DNA of 64,000 nt from Nitrosopumilus sp. b1. GTDB lineage: Archaea > Thermoproteota > Nitrososphaeria > Nitrososphaerales > Nitrosopumilaceae. Under the pieces are notes generated by a model that saw only the letters and a program-made list of their open reading frames with translations, was not told the DNA's origin and made no database searches. Positions 58,243-64,000 of this stretch are shown here, in pieces. A program made the position numbers and the translations under genes. The stretch spans positions 18,057 to 82,056 of the forward strand of contig NZ_MU078715.1 in the NCBI RefSeq assembly GCF_014078545.1, read 5' to 3'. Within the stretch, counting starts at the first letter, position 1. Each line of letters starts with the position of its first letter.

Positions 58243-59589
58243 TTATTCGGAAAGTGCCAAAGTTACTATTTTCATGTATTTAGACATCAGCTCATCAAGT
58301 TTTTCTTGGGAGCTAGCTTCGGCATATATTCTAACGATAGGTTCAGTTCCGCTAGGTCTTACCATTATCCAGTTTTTGCTATCTACGTTGATTTTGATGC
58401 CTTCGGTTGTGTCTGCTGACGGGTTTTCTTCCTTTAGGGTTTTGATAAGACGCACTGATTGCTCCTTTGTACAGGAAACCTTGTCTTTTGTAGTAAAGCT
58501 TGGAGGCAGTTCCTTTGTTAATGCCGATAGTTTTTGCCCAGACTTTGATAAGAGATCGAGAACAAGGCACATTGTCATGGCCCCGTCCCTAACTTGGTTA
58601 TGTTTTCCAAACATAAAACCACCATTTTCTTCAAAACCAATTAGAGCATTAATTGGAACCATCTTTCTTGACACCTCTACACTTCCAACCCTTGTTCTGA
58701 TTACTTGCGAATCTGCTTGTTTTGCAATCTCTTCAATTGCAGAGCCAGAGTTTAAGCAGGTAACAATTTTTGATGAAGGAAATTTTCCAAGTAAAAATTT
58801 TGATAATAGCAATGCAGACTTGTCTCCAGTCAGAACATTTCCCAATTCATCGCAGATAAGGCTTCGATCACCATCTCCATCAAATGCTACACCAAAGTCA
58901 CATGAATTTTCTTTAACACATCGAGACAGTGCCTCAAGGTTTTGTGGTGTTGGCTCTGAGCCTCTTCCAGGAAAATTTCCATCAATTGTTTCATGCACAG
59001 AAAACACCATACAACCAAGTTCTTTGCAAAGTTCTGGTGCAGTGACTGCCTGCGCACCATTACCAAGATCCAAAGCTACCTTGAATTTTTTTGAAATTAT
59101 AGAATCAGCATCAATGTGGGACATTATCCCATCATAATATGCTCTCTTTGCTCTAGTCTCAGTACCTGTATTTCCCCAAGATTCACTAGAAATCCATTTT
59201 TTGTTAAAGTAAATTTCTTCAATAATCAGCTCATCCTCTCTTGATATCTCAACTCCATCAGATGCTACAGGCTTGATTCCATTATACTTGGGAGGATTAT
59301 GTGATGCAGTGATCATTATTCCACCAGAATATCCAAGGCTCTTAATTGCATATTCAAGACATGGAGTTGGAACCAATCCAGCAATTTTGCAATCCAGTCC
59401 AGATGAATTAATTGCAGCAGATACGACTTTGGCAATCACAGGACTTGAATCACGTCCATCATATCCAATCAAGATAGGTCCTTTCTTGAAATACGTCGCA
59501 ATTGATAATGAAATGTCGTGAATGAATTCTAAATTAAGATCTTGACCGAAAATTCCGCGAATTCCATTTGTTCCAAATAATTTTGCCAT
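58243..59589 (-). CDS. glmM: Phosphohexomutase (phosphoglucosamine/phosphomannomutase)
   Basis: An alpha-D-phosphohexomutase that interconverts 6- and 1-phosphates of glucosamine, mannose or glucose. In 448 residues the active-site phosphoserine is S96 (TASHNPPKYNG), the Mg loop FDGDGDRS is at 236-243, sugar-binding GFEENGGFMFG is near 315, and the C-terminal RPSGTEPIVRIY holds the phosphate-contact Arg and Ser. I use the ATG at 59589 (MAKLFGTNGIRGIF); the open frame extends another 21 codons to 59652 but would overlap tRNA-Leu. Substrate choice GlmM versus ManB is not decided. Confidence 0.92.
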   Translation of the reverse strand: MAKLFGTNGIRGIFGQDLNLEFIHDISLSIATYFKKGPILIGYDGRDSSPVIAKVVSAAINSSGLDCKIAGLVPTPCLEYAIKSLGYSGGIMITASHNPPKYNGIKPVASDGVEISREDELIIEEIYFNKKWISSESWGNTGTETRAKRAYYDGIMSHIDADSIISKKFKVALDLGNGAQAVTAPELCKELGCMVFSVHETIDGNFPGRGSEPTPQNLEALSRCVKENSCDFGVAFDGDGDRSLICDELGNVLTGDKSALLLSKFLLGKFPSSKIVTCLNSGSAIEEIAKQADSQVIRTRVGSVEVSRKMVPINALIGFEENGGFMFGKHNQVRDGAMTMCLVLDLLSKSGQKLSALTKELPPSFTTKDKVSCTKEQSVRLIKTLKEENPSADTTEGIKINVDSKNWIMVRPSGTEPIVRIYAEASSQEKLDELMSKYMKIVTLALSE

Positions 59590-59638
59590 ATGCTTTGTGT
59601 TAACAATAGATAAATTTGTGTTTAAAGGCAGTGGTGGT

Positions 59639-59723
59639 GCGGGAGTTGCCAAGCCTGGTCAAAGGCGCAGGGCTTAGGACCCTGTCTCTTAGGGGTTCGT
59701 GGGTTCAAATCCCACCTCCCGCA
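59639..59723 (+). tRNA. tRNA-Leu (TAG)
   Basis: Acceptor GCGGGAG pairs with CTCCCGC, discriminator A. The anticodon arm CAGGG-CTTAGGA-CCCTG carries TAG. A long variable arm (TCTCTTAGGGGTTCG) makes it class II. T-loop GGGTTCAAATCCC. The length is 85 nt. Confidence 0.95.
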
Positions 59724-59782
59724 TCTAAAATCTTTGAAAAACTTCTAAAGCATTAATAAAGTATATTCCATCAAAAACGTTC

Positions 59783-60625
59783 GTGAAAAAGACCATTGTT
59801 GGCATAACAATTGTTGGTAAAGACAGAGAAGGTATTGTTGCTGCATTTACAAATTTTGTATTTCAAAAAGGAGGAAACATCGAAAAAGTAAATCAGAATG
59901 TCATCAAGGGACTGTTTGGAATGTATCTAGAAGCATCGTTTGTGAAAAAATTAGATCTAAAAAAATTTGATTTGGAATTACAACGGGAAGCAAAAAAACA
60001 AAAGATGGAAGTAGACACACATCATGAAACAAATTCTCAAAAAAATATTGCAGTATTTGTAACTAAAGAGCCTCATTGCTTGCAGAAAATTCTTGCAGAA
60101 AAAAGTAAGATAAAAGGAAAGATCTCAGTAATTGTTGGTACAGAAAAGACATTAGCATCAATTGCAAAAAAAGCAAAAATTCCATTTGTTGCAGTTGAAG
60201 AACGTAATCAAGAAGAGGCAGAAGCGCACCTGATAAGCATCTGTAAAAAATATGATGTGGATGTAATTGCACTTGCACGATACATGAGGATTCTTACACC
60301 AAACTTTGTGTGGAGATATCCAAATAGGATAATCAATATTCATCCATCGCTATTGCCTGCATTTCCTGGCGCACTTGCATATGCTCAAGCCTTTGAGAGG
60401 GGAACAAAGATTATTGGAGTTACATCGCATTATGTTACTGAAAACCTAGACCAAGGTCCAATTATTTTCCAAGACTCCTTTACAGTGGATCCAAACGATA
60501 GCCTGGAGAAGATTAAGGAAAAAGGACAAAAACTTGAGGCAAGTACTCTGCTCAAGGCTCTAAAATTACACCTTGAGAACAAGTTAGAGGTCCGCTGGAG
60601 AAAAGTTCACATAAAACCCAAGTGA
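59783..60625 (+). CDS. purU: Formyltetrahydrofolate deformylase
   Basis: Hydrolyses 10-formyl-THF to formate and THF. The N-terminal ACT domain (about 5-80: VGITIVGKDREGIVAAFTNF) is followed by a formyltransferase fold (85-280) with the catalytic triad N185, H187 (INIHPSLLPAFPG) and D224 (ENLDQGPII). The 280-residue length is typical. The start is a GTG. Its TGA overlaps the GTG of the next gene, a creatininase-family hydrolase, so both are coupled. In this lineage the formate may feed purine synthesis, or the enzyme may deal with folate-like cofactors; that is inference. Confidence 0.9.
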   Translation: MKKTIVGITIVGKDREGIVAAFTNFVFQKGGNIEKVNQNVIKGLFGMYLEASFVKKLDLKKFDLELQREAKKQKMEVDTHHETNSQKNIAVFVTKEPHCLQKILAEKSKIKGKISVIVGTEKTLASIAKKAKIPFVAVEERNQEEAEAHLISICKKYDVDVIALARYMRILTPNFVWRYPNRIINIHPSLLPAFPGALAYAQAFERGTKIIGVTSHYVTENLDQGPIIFQDSFTVDPNDSLEKIKEKGQKLEASTLLKALKLHLENKLEVRWRKVHIKPK

Positions 60626-61356
60626 ATTTAATGAAAATTAAAGATCAATTTGATCCAGTAATAAGAAAAAAAATAAGAACAACAAAAATTGCTGCTGTCA
60701 TTCCAGTTGGCTCACTTGAGCAGCACGGGCCGCATTTACCAGTATCTACTGATTCTGATATTGTAACTAAAGTGTGTGAGAAGATTTCAGAAAAAAACAA
60801 TTTTCTATTACTGCCTACAGTAAATTACGGAGTTTCATATGAGCACTCCCCCTACTTTAATGTCAGCATAACCAAGTCTACACTTTCAAAGATTCTAGCA
60901 GACATGATACTCTCACTTGAGCAAAACAAAATTTCAAACGTTTTTGTGATTAATGGTCATCATGGAAATATTGATGCCTTACGGACTTTGGAAAAATTAA
61001 AGGATTTCTCAAAAAAGACCAAAGTCTTTACTTTTTCATACTGGCACTTTATGAGTCAAGAGTTTGATCATGCTGGATTTGTTGAGACATCGTTAATGCT
61101 AGCAATTTCAAAAAATGTCAATATGAAAAAAGCTGTAAAGGGGTTTTCTCCAGGAAACATTTCTGCAAAACAAAGACAGGTAATCAACAAAAAAGCATCA
61201 AAATCATTCATTTCTGTTACAAAAAATGGAATCTGGGGTGATCCCCGAGATGCTAATTCAAGAGATGGAAAGAAGATCTTTGCTGAAATAGTCACAAATC
61301 TTGAAAAAAAGTGTCAAACTTGCCTCACCGGCAAAAGTCCAAAGTTACACCAATGA
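60622..61356 (+). CDS. Creatininase-family amidohydrolase (ArfB-like)
   Basis: A metal-dependent amidohydrolase of 244 residues. Ligands and family motifs: VIPVGSLEQHGPHLPVSTDS (about 27-46), with Glu, His and Asp ligands, then VINGHHGNIDALR near 112-124 and a Glu in HAGFVETSLML. Archaeal members include ArfB, the formamide hydrolase of riboflavin and F420 synthesis, and MftE-like peptidases; ArfB is the best guess but not certain. The start is GTG overlapping the purU stop; an ATG at 60631 is the alternative. Coupling to purU, another formyl-removing enzyme, is consistent with a formamide or formyl substrate. Confidence 0.8.
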   Translation: MNLMKIKDQFDPVIRKKIRTTKIAAVIPVGSLEQHGPHLPVSTDSDIVTKVCEKISEKNNFLLLPTVNYGVSYEHSPYFNVSITKSTLSKILADMILSLEQNKISNVFVINGHHGNIDALRTLEKLKDFSKKTKVFTFSYWHFMSQEFDHAGFVETSLMLAISKNVNMKKAVKGFSPGNISAKQRQVINKKASKSFISVTKNGIWGDPRDANSRDGKKIFAEIVTNLEKKCQTCLTGKSPKLHQ

Positions 61357-61401
61357 AATTTTAATATAATCCCTAGTTACTCACGCCAATAAGTGAAATA
61401 A

Positions 61402-61635
61402 ATGTCCGTAGATATGGCAGTAAAAGTACTGGAAGAAAGTATCAACAAGGTAGTCTTGATCAAGCTCAAGGGCGGCAAGACAATACGAGGTAGTCTTCAA
61501 GGATTTGACCAACACATGAACCTGCTACTCGACTCGTCAGAAGAGATCCCTTCTGAAGGCGATTCAAAGAGTCTGGGAACCATAGTCGTTCGTGGAGATA
61601 ATGTAGTTATGATCTCTCCACCACCGTCATCATAG
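61402..61635 (+). CDS. Sm-like archaeal protein (LSm)
   Basis: A 77-residue Sm-fold RNA-binding protein. Sm1 reads [20 protein letters not shown] and [12 protein letters not shown], Sm2 reads [16 protein letters not shown]. It probably forms a heptameric ring that binds U-rich RNA. It precedes L37e by 13 nt; the LSm-L37e pair is widely conserved in archaea and is one transcript. Confidence 0.95.
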   Translation: MSVDMAVKVLEESINKVVLIKLKGGKTIRGSLQGFDQHMNLLLDSSEEIPSEGDSKSLGTIVVRGDNVVMISPPPSS

Positions 61636-61648
61636 TGAGGGTATAGGA

Positions 61649-61816
61649 ATGACTAAAGGTACAACTTCAATGGGTGGTTTTACCAAAAAGAAAGTACACA
61701 TCAGATGTAGAAGATGTGGAAAGAACTCTTTTCATAAAAGGCACCACACCTGTGCAAGTTGCGGTTTTCCTGCAGCAAAGATTCGAAAGTACTCTTGGAT
61801 CAAATGGTATACCTAA
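61649..61816 (+). CDS. rpl37e: Ribosomal protein L37e
   Basis: A 55-residue zinc-ribbon ribosomal protein: [20 protein letters not shown], then [24 protein letters not shown] spacing with C20-x2-C23 and C35-x2-C38, ending [10 protein letters not shown]. It is the standard length and follows LSm by 13 nt. The next gene starts directly after its stop (TAAATG). It was missed by a 60-residue minimum but is unmistakable. Confidence 0.95.
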   Translation: MTKGTTSMGGFTKKKVHIRCRRCGKNSFHKRHHTCASCGFPAAKIRKYSWIKWYT

Positions 61817-62749
61817 ATGCAAGAAATTGCGCTTTTTCTAACATCAATTGCTGGTGTAGCCACAGCTGCTGCTGTTAAAAAATTCCCAAAGTCAAAACAA
61901 GAACTTGTATCACTTGGGGCAAGCCCACAGATTCAAAATCAAATTAATTCACTTAGAATGGAAAAGGAGATTCTCACAAAGACAATCTCAAGATTATATC
62001 AATCCGATGCTGGACTAACAAAGATTCAGCGGGACAAATTATTACTAAAATACCAACACCAACTTGGAATAATTCTTGCAAGAATTGAAAAGCTTGAAGC
62101 TGCAAGTAAGCATCCAGACATGGGACCTGTTGGAGATGGCCTCATTACTCTGATGGATCAAAAGCTATCACAACTAGACCAAAGACTCTATGAGCTATCC
62201 TCAAAGATTGCAGTTGCAAATGTTTCAGTTCCTCAAATAAAGAAACCACAGGAAGAAGAACCAGAGATAAAACAGGAAACAAAACAAAAAGAGCCAACAG
62301 TTACTACACCACCAAAACCAGAACCAATAATCATTCCACAGATAGAATTACCATCTTATGCTCCAAGAAGGAGAGTAGAATTTGCAACACTTACAGAGAT
62401 TCCAAACAGACCAATAGAGTTCCCATTATTTGAGAAAAAGCAGATTGAGCCAAATCCTGAGATAGTAAAAGAGATTCCAAAGCCTCAAGAACAAAAACCA
62501 GAACCGGTTCAAACTACACTGCAAGAGATCACACCAGCAATTACTCCTCAAACTACACCGTCATTACCACAACCAAAGCCTGAGATTGAAGCTCCTAAAG
62601 CAGAAGAGCTTCCAGAACCAAAGCCAAAACCAAAATTAAACTTACCAGCAGAAGATGAATCAGAAGAAGATGACACTGATGATCTTGAGAAAATTAAAGG
62701 AGAGATTATGAAGACACTCTCCAAACTTGAACAAGCAGAGGTAGAATAG
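61817..62749 (+). CDS. Pro/Glu-rich hypothetical protein with coiled coil
   Basis: Not recognised. 310 residues in three parts. A short hydrophobic N-terminal helix (EIALFLTSIAGVATAAAV, about 3-20) could anchor it. A coiled-coil domain follows (about 40-140: QNQINSLRMEKEILTKTISR, RDKLLLKYQHQLGIILARIE). A long, probably disordered region rich in Pro, Glu, Lys and Gln comes next (from about 145). The final helix is acidic (KGEIMKTLSKLEQAEVE). It starts directly after L37e, so it is in the LSm-L37e transcript and runs into rpiA. Function unknown. Confidence 0.7.
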   Translation: MQEIALFLTSIAGVATAAAVKKFPKSKQELVSLGASPQIQNQINSLRMEKEILTKTISRLYQSDAGLTKIQRDKLLLKYQHQLGIILARIEKLEAASKHPDMGPVGDGLITLMDQKLSQLDQRLYELSSKIAVANVSVPQIKKPQEEEPEIKQETKQKEPTVTTPPKPEPIIIPQIELPSYAPRRRVEFATLTEIPNRPIEFPLFEKKQIEPNPEIVKEIPKPQEQKPEPVQTTLQEITPAITPQTTPSLPQPKPEIEAPKAEELPEPKPKPKLNLPAEDESEEDDTDDLEKIKGEIMKTLSKLEQAEVE

Positions 62750-63427
62750 TTGTCATTTGATGGTGCCATCAAGGCATTATCAACAGATGCTCTGAAATAT
62801 GTCAAAGATGGAAATGTTATAGGGTTAGGCAGTGGAAGAGCAGCAACTGCATTTGTAAAATCATTATCAGCATATACAAAAGCAAAAAACATTTCAGTGC
62901 AGGGAGTTCCAACATCACTTCAAATCAAATTGATTGCCGAAGAAGGAGGAATTCCATTACTTGAAGCAGACCAAGTGGACAAGATAGATGTAGTATTTGA
63001 TGGTGCAGACCAGATTGATTCACAAAAATATTTGATTAAAGGCGGAGGAGGTGCACTGCTAAGAGAGAACATTTTGATCAGTGCTGCAAGAAAAATTGTA
63101 ATCATGGCAGATAGTTCAAAGTTTGTAAAAAATTTTAACAGAAAAATTCCAATAGAGGTTCATCCACTTGCAAGAAATACTGTTACAAGTACGTTAAAAA
63201 AAATTGGAGGCAAGCCTGAGCTTCGTTCATTAGACAGAGGTTATCCGTTTATCACAGAAAATGGAAACATCATAATTGATTGTGATTTTGGAACCATCAA
63301 AAACCCAAAGAATCTTGCACAAAAGATTATTGGAATTGCCGGAGTCATGGAAGTTGGTATCTTTACAAGAAAGCCAGATGTAATCTACAAAGCAAAGTCT
63401 GGTGGAAAATTTGAAGAGATTACCTAA
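62750..63427 (+). CDS. rpiA: Ribose-5-phosphate isomerase A
   Basis: Converts ribulose-5-phosphate and ribose-5-phosphate for nucleotide synthesis. In 225 residues the signature GLGSGRAATAFVKSL is near 24-38, DVVFDGADQIDSQKYLIKGG carries the catalytic Asp pair, then GGGALLRENILISAARKIVI and the base-supplying NPKNLAQKIIG region. It uses a TTG start immediately at the stop of the preceding gene, so translation is coupled. It is cytosolic. It is convergent with the TrmB-like gene at 63433. Confidence 0.94.
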   Translation: MSFDGAIKALSTDALKYVKDGNVIGLGSGRAATAFVKSLSAYTKAKNISVQGVPTSLQIKLIAEEGGIPLLEADQVDKIDVVFDGADQIDSQKYLIKGGGGALLRENILISAARKIVIMADSSKFVKNFNRKIPIEVHPLARNTVTSTLKKIGGKPELRSLDRGYPFITENGNIIIDCDFGTIKNPKNLAQKIIGIAGVMEVGIFTRKPDVIYKAKSGGKFEEIT

Positions 63428-63432
63428 GGATG

Positions 63433-63951
63433 CTATTGTGAGATATCAAGCGGTCTTGAAATAATCCACATTCTTTTGCACAAATCATACATCGTCTTTA
63501 TCATTCCAGCAGAGTTTGTATAAAGTAAGGAATCAGTCGAGTCTTCTAGATCAAGGGACTGACTAAGCTCTCCAGATATGGCTAGCTGAGCAGATTTTTC
63601 CACAATTATTCTTCCTGAGGAAGGCAGGGGACCAGTCCTAGTCTCAGTTGCATGTAATCGCCTAGTCAGAGATAGAAAGTGATTACTTTTAGAGTCAGTG
63701 AGAAGTTTTACTGGAACACCGCGTTCCTTACACTGTGAAATCTTTTCTGGAATCGGAGTATAATACATTCTCAAAACATCTTCAATGGTAGTCACCATAA
63801 AGACGGGTTTTGTTGCATTATCAAGCAACTGGCTAATTTTAGAATAAGAATTTGCTCTTCCTTGAATCATAGAATATGATGAATTTGGATCATCTGAAAG
63901 CTTGTAATCAAATGATTCATTAGAAGAACTATCTTCTGCCCAATCCCCCAT
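63433..63951 (-). CDS. Hypothetical protein resembling a TrmB sensor domain
   Basis: A 172-residue soluble protein without HTH. Its middle and end (TKPVFMVTTIEDVLRMYYTP, PEKISQCKERGVPVKLLTDS, SSGRIIVEKSAQLAISGELS, ending MWIISRPLDISQ) look like the phospholipase-D-like/effector domain of TrmB-type regulators. The winged helix that would normally precede it is absent, so this could be a stand-alone sensor or an unrelated fold. The N-terminal 30 residues are Ser/Asp-rich and probably disordered. It is convergent with rpiA. The assignment is tentative. Confidence 0.5.
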   Translation of the reverse strand: MGDWAEDSSSNESFDYKLSDDPNSSYSMIQGRANSYSKISQLLDNATKPVFMVTTIEDVLRMYYTPIPEKISQCKERGVPVKLLTDSKSNHFLSLTRRLHATETRTGPLPSSGRIIVEKSAQLAISGELSQSLDLEDSTDSLLYTNSAGMIKTMYDLCKRMWIISRPLDISQ

Positions 63952-64000
63952 TGTATTGTATATTCAAAAAATTGCATTAAGTAGAGAGGAATTTTTCATA

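Noticed and set aside
59590..59652. Upstream extension of the phosphohexomutase gene
   Set aside because: Would overlap the tRNA-Leu gene; the conserved N-terminus begins at MAKLFG (59589).

Overview
The window is a stretch of a low-GC, gene-dense archaeal chromosome. The gene content points to a marine-type ammonia-oxidising archaeon (Nitrososphaerota/Thaumarchaeota, Nitrosopumilus- or Nitrosarchaeum-like). It has an acyl-CoA carboxylase of the hydroxypropionate/hydroxybutyrate type, an ESCRT-III-like CdvB protein, a GINS-MCM-Hel308 replication operon with RfcS and RfcL, Alba, aIF5B/aIF6, archease, a Sulfolobus-type zinc ferredoxin, and several secreted proteins with the tryptophan-rich repeat typical of this phylum. 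The lineage is an inference from content; no rRNA gene is present to confirm it. I see no insertion sequence, prophage, CRISPR array or rRNA operon.

Layout. 0-2.8 kb: carboxylase subunits (the biotin carboxylase runs off the left edge). 3-8 kb: a DUF1722 gene pair, a three-gene cluster built on a CarH-like cobalamin protein, a secreted repeat protein with a palindromic promoter, a strongly folded intergenic element and a CrtI-like oxidoreductase. 7.8-10.4 kb: RfcL with two uncharacterised partners. 10.5-17 kb: housekeeping and small genes (IMPase family, ferritin, UspA, ArgH, MIP18-like protein) and tRNA-Asp and tRNA-Lys. 17.3-20.6 kb: complete succinate dehydrogenase operon with a divergent PadR regulator. 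21-29.5 kb: PEP-mutase family lyase, Alba, flavodoxin/ferredoxin-type reductase, tRNA-Ala and tRNA-Pro, IlvE, a sugar-modification cluster and a GlcNAc-1-P transferase. 29.5-35.4 kb: Hel308, MCM and GINS, divergent from RfcS, then tRNA-Ser. 35.5-43.5 kb: ferredoxin, aIF6, HisRS, archease, thioredoxin, CdvB, superoxide dismutase and a cation/proton antiporter.

43.6-55.1 kb is the most accessory-looking part. It holds a urea/amide-type binding protein translationally coupled to a Cache-HAMP-PAS histidine kinase, two orphan single-domain response regulators, three Lrp-type RAM domains without DNA-binding domains, three secreted or anchored proteins of unknown function and a Cys-rich zinc-ribbon protein. 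55.2-58.2 kb is the classic L7Ae-S28e-L24e-Ndk-aIF5B operon. 58.2-64 kb has a phosphohexomutase, tRNA-Leu, PurU, a creatininase-family hydrolase, LSm-L37e, a Pro/Glu-rich unknown protein and RpiA.

Several genes are shorter than the open frames suggest (ArgH, phosphohexomutase, MIP18-like, ferredoxin reductase, one zinc ribbon). TATA spacing, a neighbouring tRNA or translational coupling supports the later starts. Five genes shorter than 60 codons were read directly: L37e, a CxxC mini-protein at 12.4 kb, and three short hypothetical ORFs at 28.1, 44.3 and 45.0 kb. Many starts lie 25-30 nt after a TATA box, which suggests leaderless mRNAs.
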